A stretch of 64,000 nucleotides of DNA, taken from positions 3,714,962 through 3,778,961 of the forward strand of contig NC_008278.1 of the NCBI RefSeq assembly GCF_000058485.1, in the 5' to 3' direction. This DNA is from Frankia alni ACN14a (GTDB lineage Bacteria > Actinomycetota > Actinomycetes > Frankiales > Frankiaceae). The notes below the pieces were generated by a model, which saw nothing but the letters and a program-made list of their open reading frames with translations, did not search any database and was not told the DNA's origin. This document shows positions 42,065 to 51,083 of the stretch, one piece after another (within the stretch, counting starts at the first letter, position 1; each line of letters opens with the position of its first letter). The position numbers were made by a program, and so were the translations under genes.

Positions 42065-43162
42065 ATGGATCGGGGTGCGGGACCGCTGGCCGGACTGCGC
42101 GTGGTGGAGCTCGCCGGCCTCGGCCAGGTGGCGATGGCCGCGATGGCGCTCGCCGACCTCGGCGCGGACGTGGTCCGCCTGATCCGGCCGGGCGGCGGCC
42201 CCTACCCGGCCACGGCCGGCGACCCGGTGCTGCGCGGGCGCCGGCACGTCACGGTCGACCTGCGCTCGCCGCAGGGGCGGGACACCGCCCTCGACCTCGC
42301 CGCGGCGGCCGACGTCGTGCTGGAGGCGATGCGTCCCGGCGTCGCCGAGCGCCTCGGGATCGGCCCGCAGGACTGCCTCGCCCGTAACCCCCGGCTGGTC
42401 TACGCGCGGATCACCGGGTGGGGCCAGCAGGGGCCGCTGTCCCACCAGGCCGGCCACGACATCAACTACATCGCGCTGACCGGGGTGCTGGGGGCACTGG
42501 GCCGCGCCGGGGAACGGCCGCTGCCACCGCTGAACCTGCTCGGCTTCGCCGGCGGCGCGATGCAGGGCGTCATCGGGGTGCTCGCGGCGCTGCACGAGGT
42601 GGAGCGCTCCGGCCGGGGCCAGGTCGTCGACGCCGCCATCGTCGACGGCGTCAGCATGCTCGCGCAGATGGTCTGGTCGTTTCGCGGCCAGGGGCGGTGG
42701 AACGACGCCCGGGAGAGCAACCTGTTCGACGGGCACGCGCCCTTCTTCGACACCTACACCTGCGCCGACGGTCGCTTCGTCGCCGTCGCCGCACTGGAAC
42801 CGGCCTTCTACGCGAACCTGCTGCTCGGCCTGGACCTGGCCGGCGCCGACCTCCCGGCGCAGGACGACGAGGCGGGCTGGCCGGTGCTGCGCGCCCGCTT
42901 CACCGAGGCCTTCGCCCGGCGCACCCGCGACGAGTGGGTCGCCGCGTTCGCCGACCTCGACGCCTGCCTCACCCCGGTGCTGACCTTCGACGAGGTGACG
43001 GCGCACCCGCAGATCGCCGCCCGCGGCACGGTCGTCGAGGTCGACGGCGTCACCCAGGCCGCGCCGACCCCGCGCTTCTCCGCCACCCCGGCGCCGCCCC
43101 CGCGCCCGCACACCGACCCCGAGTCGGCCGAGAAGGTCCTCGCCGCCTGGCGCGACCGCTGA
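42065..43162 (+). CDS. CaiB/BaiF-type CoA transferase (class III)
   Basis: A 365-residue class III CoA transferase or alpha-methylacyl-CoA racemase. Seen: LADLGADVVRLIRPGGGPYP, LDLAAAADVVLEAMRPGVAE, the segment ARITGWGQQGPLSHQAGHDI with the conserved His-Asp of the racemase subgroup, and NLFDGHAPFFDTYTCADGRF. The GHDINY segment favours the racemase branch, which epimerises 2-methylacyl-CoAs during branched-chain oxidation. ATG 42065 has GGAGG upstream. It fits the acyl-CoA dehydrogenases nearby. Confidence 0.9.
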   Translation: MDRGAGPLAGLRVVELAGLGQVAMAAMALADLGADVVRLIRPGGGPYPATAGDPVLRGRRHVTVDLRSPQGRDTALDLAAAADVVLEAMRPGVAERLGIGPQDCLARNPRLVYARITGWGQQGPLSHQAGHDINYIALTGVLGALGRAGERPLPPLNLLGFAGGAMQGVIGVLAALHEVERSGRGQVVDAAIVDGVSMLAQMVWSFRGQGRWNDARESNLFDGHAPFFDTYTCADGRFVAVAALEPAFYANLLLGLDLAGADLPAQDDEAGWPVLRARFTEAFARRTRDEWVAAFADLDACLTPVLTFDEVTAHPQIAARGTVVEVDGVTQAAPTPRFSATPAPPPRPHTDPESAEKVLAAWRDR

Positions 43163-43241
43163 CGCCGGCGGGCGCCTGCGCGACACCTCGAGCGGCCCGG
43201 CACGGCTATGTTGGGGATCTTCTACCCTGGAGGTGAGGGCG

Positions 43242-43433
43242 ATGGCCAGTCCGACGCCGCGGATCCCCCGACACATTCCCGTCGACGCCGCCGCCCGGCA
43301 CGGCTCGCTGCGCATCGCCGACTACCAGATCGGCGATCACCGTGTCTGGGCGGCCACCGACGATCTCGGTGTCGTCGCCCTGGCCGGGACGCGCGAGGAG
43401 CTTCAGCAGGCGCTGGAGGAGTTCCCGCAGTAG
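43242..43433 (+). CDS. Small conserved hypothetical protein
   Basis: A 63-residue protein (MASPTPRIPRHIPVDAAARH, GSLRIADYQIGDHRVWAATD, then LAGTREELQQALEEF). The ATG at 43242 has GGAGG eight bases upstream, a strong signal. It looks like a small alpha/beta protein with a final helix. I do not recognise the family and assign no function. Confidence 0.65.
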   Translation: MASPTPRIPRHIPVDAAARHGSLRIADYQIGDHRVWAATDDLGVVALAGTREELQQALEEFPQ

Positions 43434-43479
43434 CGGCGGGCGGCGGAAGGTACCTGGGGCACCGCGGTCGGTGCCGGTT

Positions 43480-45915
43480 CTAGGCGGACGGCTCCGCGGC
43501 CGGCGGGGGATCGTCCCAGGTCCAGGTGCGGATCTCGGGCAGGTCCTCCAGATGGTCGCGAATGTAGCCGTGGTGGCGGCTGAGCTGAGTTTCGCAGTGG
43601 GTGACGAGGCGGTCGGTGCCGGGACGGGTGGTGCGGGCGAACTCGATGGCGAGGCGCGCGAGGTGGTAACGACTGACCTCGTTGCGGACGAGCATGTCGA
43701 ACGGGGTGGTCGTCGTCCCCTGCTCGATGAAGCCGCGGACGTGGAAGCGCTGGGGGTTGTGCCGGCCGTGCAGGAGCTGGTGCACGCCGCGGCTGTAGCC
43801 GTGGAACCCGACGACGACGTCGGTCTCGTCGGTGAACAGGGCCCGGAACATCGGGTTGGAGAAACCGTGCGGGTGCAGGTCGCTGCGCAGCAGGGCCATC
43901 AGGTCGATGACGTTGACGACACGCACGGAGAGGCTGGGCACGAACCGGCGTAGCAGCTGGGCGGCGGCGAGGATCTCCATGGTGGGGACGTCACCGATGC
44001 CGAGGAGAACGATGTCGGGATCGCGCCCGAGCGGGGTCTCGGTGCCCGCCCAGTCCCAGACGGAGCCGCCCCGGGCCGCATGCTCGTCGGCCTCGGCGGC
44101 GGTGAGGTACTGCAGGTGCGGCTGCTTGTCGGCCACGAGCAGGTTGACGTGGTCGCGGCTGCGCAGGCAGTGGTCGGCGACGGACAGCAGGCTGTTGGCG
44201 TCCGGCGGCAGCCAGACCCGCACGACGCCGGGGGACAGCGGGACGACGGTGTCGATGAGGCCGGGTCCCTGGTGGGAGAAACCGTTGTGATCATTGCGCC
44301 AGCAGGTGCTGGTCAGCAGCACGTTGAGGCTGGGGACGGGCTCGCGCCAGCCGAGCCGGGCCGCTTCCTGCAGCCACTTCGTGTGCTGGATGAGCATCGA
44401 GGCGGACACCATGGCGAACGCCTCGTAGGTGGCGAACAGGCCGTGGCGGCCGGTGAGGGTGTAGGCCTCCAGCCAGCCCTGGCACAGGTGCTCGGAGAGC
44501 ACCTCCATGACCCGGCCGGAGGGGGAGACCCGGTCGTCGTGCGGGTCGATCGGGGCGACCAGGCAGCGGTCGGTCACCTCCAGGATGGCGCCGAGCCGGT
44601 TGCTGGTGAGCTCGTCCGGGCTGAAGACCCGGAAGGTGGTCGGGTTGTCGCGGTAGACGTCGCGCAGCAGCTCGCCGAGCGGCCGGGTCGTCTCGTAGGA
44701 GTCGCGGCCGCGGTGGAGCGGGTCGATGTCCAGCGCGTGTGTCCGCCAGTCGGGCAGGCGCAGCGGTTCGGTGCGCCTGCCCCCGTTGGCATAGCTGGTG
44801 GCCCCCAGCCGCTTGTCCCCGGCCGGGGCGAGGGCGGCCAGTTCGGCGGCAAGCCGGCCGTCGGCGTCGAACAGCCGCTCGGGCTGGTAGGACCGCAGCC
44901 ACGCGTCGAGCTGGGCCAGGTGCTCCGGGTTCTCGCGGACCGTGGCCAGCGGCACCTGGTGGGCGCGGAAGGTGCCCTCCACCTGCACGCCGTCGACCTC
45001 GTGCGGGCCGGTCCAGCCCTTCGGGGTGCGCAGCACGATCATCGGCCAGACCGGGGTGTCGGTGACCGTACCGCCCGGGCGGCGGGCGGCGTGCTGGAGG
45101 CGCCGGATCGCCTGGTGGGCCGTGGCGAGGGCGGCGGCGAAGTCCCGGTGGACCTGGCGGACGTCGCTGCCCTCGACCCACAGGACCTCGTACCCGTGGC
45201 CGGCGAGGTAGGCGGTCACCTGGTCGCGGCTGCGCCGGCCGAGCACGGTGGGGTTGGCGATCTTGTACTGGTTGAGGTTCAGGATCGGCAGGACCGCGCC
45301 GTCGCGGGCCGGGTTGAGGAAGGTGATGCCCTTCCAGCTGCCCTCCAGCGGGCCGGTCTCGGCCTCCCCGTCGCCGACGACGGCGGCGACCAGCAGGTCG
45401 GGATGGTCGAAGGCGGCGCCGAAGGCGTGCACCAGGGCGTAGCCGAGCTCGCCGCCCTCGTGGATGGACCCCGGTGTCGGCACGCTGACGTGGCTGGGGA
45501 TGCCCCCCGGGGTGGAGAACTGCTCGACCAGCCTGGTCAGCCCGGCCGTGTCCGCGGACACCGCCGGGTAGATCTCCGAGTAGGTGCCCTCCAGGTAGGT
45601 GTTCGCGACCAGGGCCGGGCCGCCGTGCCCGGGGCCCGCCACGTACAGCACGTCCTGGCCGGTCAGGCCGACCAGGCGGTTGAGGTGCGCGTACACGAGG
45701 TTCAGCGCCGGTGACGTCCCCCAGTGCCCGAGCAGCCGCGGCTTGATGTGCTCGGGGCGCAGCGGCTCCCGCAGCAGGGGGTTGGCCCGCAGATAGATCT
45801 GCGCGACCGTCAGGTAGTTGGCGGCATTCCAGTAGGCGATCAGCCGGTCCAGCGACGGCTCGTCCAGCTCCGGAACGGGACTGTCGAGCTCCTCGACATC
45901 CACCGTGGCAGTCAT
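43480..45915 (-). CDS. xfp: Xylulose-5-phosphate/fructose-6-phosphate phosphoketolase
   Basis: An 811-residue TPP-dependent phosphoketolase producing acetyl phosphate from sugar phosphates. Seen: YWNAANYLTVAQIYLRANPL, LLGHWGTSPALNLVYAHLNR, VVGDGEAETGPLEGSWKG (TPP-binding region), RNDHNGFSHQGPGLID, and VNVIDLMALL in the C-terminal domain. Length is as expected for the family. The ATG at 45915 starts the conserved protein. Acetate kinase is not adjacent. DevR-box-like palindromes 215-250 bp upstream suggest low-oxygen or redox control. Confidence 0.95.
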   Translation of the reverse strand: MTATVDVEELDSPVPELDEPSLDRLIAYWNAANYLTVAQIYLRANPLLREPLRPEHIKPRLLGHWGTSPALNLVYAHLNRLVGLTGQDVLYVAGPGHGGPALVANTYLEGTYSEIYPAVSADTAGLTRLVEQFSTPGGIPSHVSVPTPGSIHEGGELGYALVHAFGAAFDHPDLLVAAVVGDGEAETGPLEGSWKGITFLNPARDGAVLPILNLNQYKIANPTVLGRRSRDQVTAYLAGHGYEVLWVEGSDVRQVHRDFAAALATAHQAIRRLQHAARRPGGTVTDTPVWPMIVLRTPKGWTGPHEVDGVQVEGTFRAHQVPLATVRENPEHLAQLDAWLRSYQPERLFDADGRLAAELAALAPAGDKRLGATSYANGGRRTEPLRLPDWRTHALDIDPLHRGRDSYETTRPLGELLRDVYRDNPTTFRVFSPDELTSNRLGAILEVTDRCLVAPIDPHDDRVSPSGRVMEVLSEHLCQGWLEAYTLTGRHGLFATYEAFAMVSASMLIQHTKWLQEAARLGWREPVPSLNVLLTSTCWRNDHNGFSHQGPGLIDTVVPLSPGVVRVWLPPDANSLLSVADHCLRSRDHVNLLVADKQPHLQYLTAAEADEHAARGGSVWDWAGTETPLGRDPDIVLLGIGDVPTMEILAAAQLLRRFVPSLSVRVVNVIDLMALLRSDLHPHGFSNPMFRALFTDETDVVVGFHGYSRGVHQLLHGRHNPQRFHVRGFIEQGTTTTPFDMLVRNEVSRYHLARLAIEFARTTRPGTDRLVTHCETQLSRHHGYIRDHLEDLPEIRTWTWDDPPPAAEPSA

Positions 45916-46129
45916 GCTGCCAAGACTCCCACCTGTTCCGCCCACCACCTACAGGTGTCCGATTCCGCGTCGCCCGGCCAGGCCCAGCCGGGCCCGGCCA
46001 GGCCCGGAAGGTCGGCCTCGGCAGGTCCGAAGGACCCGCGGCCGGGTGCCTTCCGGCACTCGTCGCCGAGAAGTGCCGCGGGGAGGGCGACGACCGGCCC
46101 GTCGCGGTGGGCTGTTCGCGGGGCGTGTC

Positions 46130-46165
46130 GGGACCTTCGTCCCGGTGGCGGCGGACCTTCGGTCC
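46130..46165. promoter_or_regulatory. Two DevR/DosR-box-like palindromes
   Basis: GGGACCTTCGTCCC (46130-46143) and GGACCTTCGGTCC (46153-46165) lie about two helical turns apart. They resemble the actinobacterial DevR box (GGGAC-N4-GTCCC). They sit upstream of phosphoketolase (start 45915, minus strand) and near a DevR-like gene fragment at 48200-48454. Binding is an inference. Confidence 0.45.
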
Positions 46166-46521
46166 CTCCGGGGGCGACCTGCGCACGATTACCCGGCAGA
46201 CGCGCCGAGCAGCTCGGTGGCACCCGCACCCTCGCCACGCCGACCGGCGGGGGCACCCACCTGCACTGGGCCACCCCGCTGTAACCGCCGCCCGGGAGAT
46301 CCTCGCCGGGACGAGCTCCGGGCCGTCGTCGACGCGGCGCAACCGGTGTCCGTCGAGATTCGCCCCGCCGGCCCGCGGTGGACAGGGACGAACGGCTCGC
46401 CGGCCAGGACCTTCGGCACGCCGGCACCGCCGGAGCCGCCGGACAACCCACCTTCCTCCGTCCCGCCCGCACCAGAGGTAACGGGCCGGTGGGACCGGCT
46501 GCAGGCGGCCGCCGACCGGAG

Positions 46522-46740
46522 CGCACGTTGGCGGTGCCCGCCGGCGAGATCGCGCGGCGTGAGCTCGGATGGGCACGCCCAACACCGCCCTGCTGGGCGG
46601 CTTTGCCGCGCTGACCGGCGCGGTGTCCCTCGCGGCGGCCGAAACGGCGATCCGCGAGTGTCTCAGCGGCCGGTTGGTGCACGACACCATCGAGGCGGCG
46701 CGGGATGCCTTCGCGTACGTCCGGTACCAGCAGCGAGAGC
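46522..46740 (+). pseudogene. Remnant of a 2-oxoacid:ferredoxin oxidoreductase gamma subunit
   Basis: One frame reads RTLAVPAGEIARRELG, and the next frame continues MGTPNTALLGGFAALTGAVS and AAAETAIRECLSGRLVHDT. Together they match the VPA-x-EIA-x-ELG … N-x-x-LG-x-x-AALTG-x-V C-terminal part of PorG-type gamma subunits. The join near 46566 needs a one-base frameshift, and the N-terminal half is missing, so the gene is dead. Confidence 0.6.
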
Positions 46741-46781
46741 GCGCCTCGCCGCCACCGCGGCGTCGACCTCGCCGGGGGTGG

Positions 46782-46830
46782 CATCGGGGTTGCCGGCATC
46801 GGGGTTGCCGGCATCGGGGTTGCCGGCATC
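46782..46830. repeat. 15-bp tandem repeats
   Basis: Three to four copies of GGCATCGGGGTTGCC lie about 90 bp upstream of the CoA transferase gene. Confidence 0.8.
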
Positions 46831-46914
46831 GTCGGGGACGGCACGTGGCGTGGCCGCGAGCGGTTGAGGCCGGGTACCTGATCGCCCCCGGCCGCGGATT
46901 GCGACGATGAGGGT

Positions 46915-48177
46915 ATGCGAGTCGTCAGCACGTCCCTGCTCGGCCAGATGGTCGCGGGGCACCTCGCCGGTCGCGGTGACGGCGCCGGCAGCCGGCGGCC
47001 GGTGGTGGTGGCGTCGGGGAACTTCGCGAGTCCGACGGTGGCGCTGCGGGCGGTGGACGAGGTCGTCGAGTCCTACCGGCTGTTCGTGCTCAATCCGCAG
47101 GTGGGTCTGCCGGTGCGAGCGGGGGTGTCGCCGGTGACGCCGTTCGTCGGTCCCGGCATGCGGGGGGTGGCGACGCTGGAGTACGTGCCCTGCCGGCTGA
47201 GCCTGGTTCCCCGCCTGCTGGCAGGGCCCTGCCGGCCCGATGTGGTCGTGCTGCACACCAGCCCGCCGGTGAACGGGCGGGTGTCGCTCGGCACTGAGGT
47301 CAACATCCTGCCGGCGGCGGTGGAGGCGGCACGGGCCGGCGGCGGGCTGGTGATCGCCCAGCTGAACCCGGCGATGCCGTACACGTTCGGCGACGGGGAG
47401 CTGGCGTTGGACATCGTCGACCTGGCCGTCGAGGCGCACCAGCCCCTGCCGAACCCCGCGGTCCGGGCGGGAGACGAGGTGGTGCGGGCGATCGGGGAGC
47501 GGGTCGCGGCCCTGGTGGCCGACGGCGCGACCCTGCAGCTCGGCATCGGTGGGGTGCCGAACGCCACGCTCGCCGCGCTGACCGGCCGTCGCGGGCTGCG
47601 GGTCTGGACCGAGACGTTCTCCGACGGCGTGCTGGCCCTCGACCGGGCGGGCGCGCTCGACACCGGCGCCGATCTGGTCACCAGCTTCCTGTTCGGCTCG
47701 GCGGAGCTGTACGGGTGGGTGGACCGCAACCCGCGGGTGCGGCTGCTGCGTACCGAGACCGTGAACGATCCCGGCGTGATCGCCCGCCAGCCGGCGATGA
47801 CGTCGATCAACACGGCGTTGCAGGTCGACCTGCACGCTCAGGTGAACGCCTCGCACGTGCGGGGGCGGGTCTGGTCCGGTTTCGGCGGGCAGCCCGACTT
47901 CGTCGCCGGTGCTCTGCACGCGCCGGGCGGGCATGCGGTGATCGCGCTGCCGAGCTGGCATGCCAAGTCGGACACCTCGACCGTCGTGGCGGCACTCGAC
48001 GAGCCGACGACCAGCTTCCAACACAGCTATGTCGTCAGTGAGCACGGCACGGCCGCACTGTGGGGGCGCAGCGTGCAGGGACAGGCCCGGGACATCATCG
48101 CCCACGTCGCCGACCCGCGCGCCCGCGACGGGCTCACCCGGCACGTCGAGGCCACGGCCGCGACGCCCTCGGGCTGA
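46915..48177 (+). CDS. Acetyl-CoA hydrolase/transferase family (class I CoA transferase)
   Basis: A 420-residue class I CoA transferase of the 4-hydroxybutyrate/acetate:CoA-transferase type, which moves CoA between acids through a glutamyl-CoA intermediate. Seen: LQLGIGGVPNATLAAL, then WTETFSDGV with the catalytic Glu, LFGSAELYGWVDRN, GRVWSGFGGQPDFVAGAL and VVSEHGTAALWGRSVQGQAR. ATG 46915 is used. Next to phosphoketolase it could handle acetyl units, but no shared operon exists (opposite strands). Confidence 0.9.
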   Translation: MRVVSTSLLGQMVAGHLAGRGDGAGSRRPVVVASGNFASPTVALRAVDEVVESYRLFVLNPQVGLPVRAGVSPVTPFVGPGMRGVATLEYVPCRLSLVPRLLAGPCRPDVVVLHTSPPVNGRVSLGTEVNILPAAVEAARAGGGLVIAQLNPAMPYTFGDGELALDIVDLAVEAHQPLPNPAVRAGDEVVRAIGERVAALVADGATLQLGIGGVPNATLAALTGRRGLRVWTETFSDGVLALDRAGALDTGADLVTSFLFGSAELYGWVDRNPRVRLLRTETVNDPGVIARQPAMTSINTALQVDLHAQVNASHVRGRVWSGFGGQPDFVAGALHAPGGHAVIALPSWHAKSDTSTVVAALDEPTTSFQHSYVVSEHGTAALWGRSVQGQARDIIAHVADPRARDGLTRHVEATAATPSG

Positions 48178-48199
48178 GCGGCACCGCGGCTGCCCGGGC

Positions 48200-48454
48200 G
48201 CGTTCCCGGGCGCTGAGGGAGGCCAGCGCCGGGTCCGTCTTCGGCCCTTCGCGCATGCGTTCCAGCACACGGCGGGTGACCGACGGGGAGAGCAACGACT
48301 GCCCGGCCGCGGCCGCCCGGATGGCGCTCACGAGGTCGTTGCCACGGATCTCCTTGAGCACGTAGCCGGCCGCGCCCGCCATGATGGCGGAGAACAGCGC
48401 CTCGTCGTCGTCGTCGTCGTACGACGTCAGAATCAGACAGGCGATGTCGGGGTG
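48200..48454 (-). pseudogene. Fragment of a DevR/NarL-type response regulator
   Basis: The minus frame reads HPDIACLILTSYDDDDDEAL, AIMAGAAGYVLKEIRGNDLV, IRAAAAGQSLLSPSVTRRVL. This is the second half of a receiver domain (with the conserved Thr/Ser and Lys) and the linker of a DevR/DosR-like regulator. The phosphoacceptor half is not recognisable and the LuxR HTH is lost, replaced by unrelated Arg/Pro sequence. A GAC/GTC trinucleotide run lengthens the Asp tract. Confidence 0.65.
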
Positions 48455-48604
48455 GGCGGAGCACGGCTCGGAGCAGGCGGCAGGGTGCACCGTCACCACC
48501 ATCCCGGTGCGGCATGTCCGACTCCGGGCGGAGCGGACCGTTTGTCTTCCCGGGCAGGACGATCGGCCCGTGTGGCCGGATGGCTGCCGCGGGATGGTCC
48601 TCTC

Positions 48605-48925
48605 ATGAATCTCCCCGGCATTCACCAGTCCCGGTCGGCCGTGACGGCCAGGCCGGATGTGCAGAACGGTGCGCCCAGGGTGGGCCCGCGCCCGCCGCAC
48701 CGGGCGATCGAGCCCGGCAGCCGGTCCTGCTGCTGCCCCTCCGAGCCGGTCGCCCAGGTAACGCTCGCCCCGAGCGAGACGCGTGCCCACGAGGTCGACA
48801 TCCTGCTGTGCGCCCACCATCTGCGCCGCAGCGCCCTGGCACTGAGATCGTCGGGGGTCGCCGTCTACGACCAGAAGGGCAACCTCATCGAGGACCCGGC
48901 CAGGGTGTTCGGCCGGGATCGCTGA
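48605..48925 (+). CDS. Small DUF7455-like protein
   Basis: A 106-residue protein whose core, SCCCPSEPVAQVTLAPSETR followed by EVDILLCAHHLRRSALALRS, resembles small actinobacterial zinc-ribbon-like proteins with Cys pairs and a C-x-HH motif. Here the first Cys group is CCC and the second is CAHH. ATG 48605 has only a weak ribosome binding site. Function unknown. Confidence 0.5.
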   Translation: MNLPGIHQSRSAVTARPDVQNGAPRVGPRPPHRAIEPGSRSCCCPSEPVAQVTLAPSETRAHEVDILLCAHHLRRSALALRSSGVAVYDQKGNLIEDPARVFGRDR

Positions 48926-49114
48926 CAGGCCGCCCGCTGGATCCGGCGAGCGTCCGCAGGGTGGGCGCGGTGTCCGGAAGACCGGTCAGACCGGTCAGAC
49001 CGGCGGGACCAATCGGGTTTGTCCGTCCCTGTGGGGACACAAGGTATGCGGAGGTTGAGTGGCGGTAAGCGCGCAGGCGGTTCCTGCCTGGTGCGAGGGG
49101 AGGGGGACGTGGGC

Positions 49115-51016
49115 ATGTCGGCTGTGCCGAACGACGGCGTGCCGAACGACGGCGTGCCGGACGCCGCGGGGCCGGACGGGGGCGACCCGAGCGGCTGGTT
49201 CCCCCCGCACGTCCTGCGCGACTACGCCTTCCTCGGCGACGGGGAGCGTGGGGCGCTGGTCGGCCCGGACGGCGACCTGGCCTGGATGTGCGCGCCGAGC
49301 TGGGACTCCGACGCCGTCTTCGCCACGCTGATCGGCGGCGCCGGCTGCTACGCGGTCACGCCGGTCGGCCGCTACAGCTGGGGCGGCCACTACGACCGCC
49401 GGTCGCTGATCTGGAACGGGCGCTGGGTCACCACCGACGGCGTCGTCGAGTGCCGCGACGCGCTCGCGCTGCCCGCCGACCCGCACACCGCGGTGGTCCT
49501 GCGCCGCATCCGGGTCCTGGCCGGCTCCGCGCAGATCCGGGTCGTCCTCGACGTCCGGGCCGGTTTCGGCCTGGCGGACATGGGCGAGCTCACCCTCGGC
49601 GACGAACGCGACGGTGGGTACGACGGTGGGTACGGGGGCGAGCACGGCGCGGGCGCCGCCTGGACCGGCCGGTCCGGGCCGGTGACCTTCCGCTGGTGGG
49701 GCGCCGCGAACGCGACCCGCACCCGTGGCGGACCGTTGGTCGTCACGCTGAAGCTGGCGGCCGGCGAGCAGCACGACCTGCTGTTGGAGATCTCCGACCG
49801 GCCCCTGCGGCGGCCGCGGGTCGGCGGCGCGTGCGACCTGTGGCGGGCGACCGAGGCCGGGTGGCGCGACGCCGTCGGTGCACCGGCTGCCGGCTCCCTG
49901 GCCGCCGGTGCTCTGGCCGTCCACGACACCGAGCAGGCGCTCGCGGTCCTGACCGGGCTCACCAGCAGCGCGGGAGGGATGGCGGCGGCCGCGACGATGA
50001 GCCTGCCCGAGCGGGCCCGCGCCGGGCGCAACTACGACTACCGCTACGCCTGGATCCGCGACCAGTGCTACGCCGGACGGGCGGTCGCCGCGCACCGCCA
50101 GTACCGGCTGCTCGACACCTCGGTCGGCTTCGTGGCGCAGCGGCTGCTGGCCGACGGCCCGGCGATGAAACCCGCCTACACGACCCGCGGTGGCGCGGTG
50201 CCCGACGAGCGCGTGCTGTCCCACCTCGCCGGGTACCCGGGCGGATCCGACCGGGCGGGCAACCGGGCGGGCGGCCAGTTCCAGCTCGACGCGTTCGGCG
50301 AGGCGCTCGAGCTGTTCGGCCTCGCCGCCCGCCACGGCCGGCTCGACGCCGACGGCTGGCGGGCCGCGCAGGCGGCGGTCGACGCGATCGTGCGTCGCGG
50401 CCACGAACCCGACGCCGGCATCTGGGAGATCGACGACCGGCGGTGGGCCCACTCCCGGCTGACCTGCGTCAGCGGCCTGCACGCAGTCGCGGCCCACGCG
50501 CCGGCCCGGCTGGCCTCCCGCTGGCACGACCTGGCCGAGGCGATCCTGGCCGACGTCAGCGCCGACTGCCTGCATCCCGGCGGCCGCTGGCAACGCAGTC
50601 CCGGCGATCGGCGGATCGACGCGTCGCTGCTGCTGCCGGCCCTGCGCGGCGCGCTGCGGCCCGACGACCCCCGCAGCCGGGCCACCGTCGCCGCGGTGGA
50701 GGCCGAGCTCGTCCGCGACGACTACGTCTACCGGTTTCCCCCGGACGGTGGCGGGCCGCTCGGCGACTCCGAAGGCGCCTTCCTGCTCTGCGGCTTCCTG
50801 CTCGCCCTGGCCCGCCATGACCGGGGCGACCGGCTCGGCGCGCGGGTGCTGTTCGAACGCGCGCGGGCGAGCTGCGGCAGCCCCGGCCTGTTCGCGGAGG
50901 AGTTCGACGTCGACCAACGCCAGCTGCGCGGCAACCTGCCGCAGGCGTTCGTCCACGCCCTGCTGCTGGAATGCGCCGCTGTTCTCGCCCCGGATGAACA
51001 CCGGGATGGCGGGTAG
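49115..51016 (+). CDS. Glycoside hydrolase family 15 (glucoamylase/trehalase-like)
   Basis: A 633-residue GH15 protein. An N-terminal beta-sandwich (DYAFLGDGERGALVGPDGDL, WDSDAVFATLIGGAGCYAV) precedes the (alpha/alpha)6 barrel. Barrel motifs: NYDYRYAWIRDQCYAGRAVA, GHEPDAGIWEIDDRRWAHSR with the first catalytic Glu, and FAEEFDVDQRQLRGNLPQAF with the second acidic site. Bacterial relatives hydrolyse trehalose or alpha-glucans. No signal peptide is seen, so cytoplasmic. The ATG at 49115 follows GAGGGGAGGGGG. Tandem ACCGGTC palindromes lie near 48980-49000 upstream. Confidence 0.9.
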   Translation: MSAVPNDGVPNDGVPDAAGPDGGDPSGWFPPHVLRDYAFLGDGERGALVGPDGDLAWMCAPSWDSDAVFATLIGGAGCYAVTPVGRYSWGGHYDRRSLIWNGRWVTTDGVVECRDALALPADPHTAVVLRRIRVLAGSAQIRVVLDVRAGFGLADMGELTLGDERDGGYDGGYGGEHGAGAAWTGRSGPVTFRWWGAANATRTRGGPLVVTLKLAAGEQHDLLLEISDRPLRRPRVGGACDLWRATEAGWRDAVGAPAAGSLAAGALAVHDTEQALAVLTGLTSSAGGMAAAATMSLPERARAGRNYDYRYAWIRDQCYAGRAVAAHRQYRLLDTSVGFVAQRLLADGPAMKPAYTTRGGAVPDERVLSHLAGYPGGSDRAGNRAGGQFQLDAFGEALELFGLAARHGRLDADGWRAAQAAVDAIVRRGHEPDAGIWEIDDRRWAHSRLTCVSGLHAVAAHAPARLASRWHDLAEAILADVSADCLHPGGRWQRSPGDRRIDASLLLPALRGALRPDDPRSRATVAAVEAELVRDDYVYRFPPDGGGPLGDSEGAFLLCGFLLALARHDRGDRLGARVLFERARASCGSPGLFAEEFDVDQRQLRGNLPQAFVHALLLECAAVLAPDEHRDGG

Positions 51017-51083
51017 GGAGGCCCGCGCGGGGGATCGGCAGCGGCGATGAATGGCAGCTCACGCTGAATGGAGGCAGGCCGGC

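Larger units (their letters stand above)
45916..46914. other. Gene-poor 1-kb region with remnants
   Basis: No intact gene. It contains GGCCC-rich repeats near 45960-46015, three palindromes with GGACC/GGTCC halves (46024-46036, 46130-46143, 46153-46165), a frameshifted oxidoreductase remnant (46522-46740) and a 15-bp repeat array (46782-46830). Confidence 0.7.
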
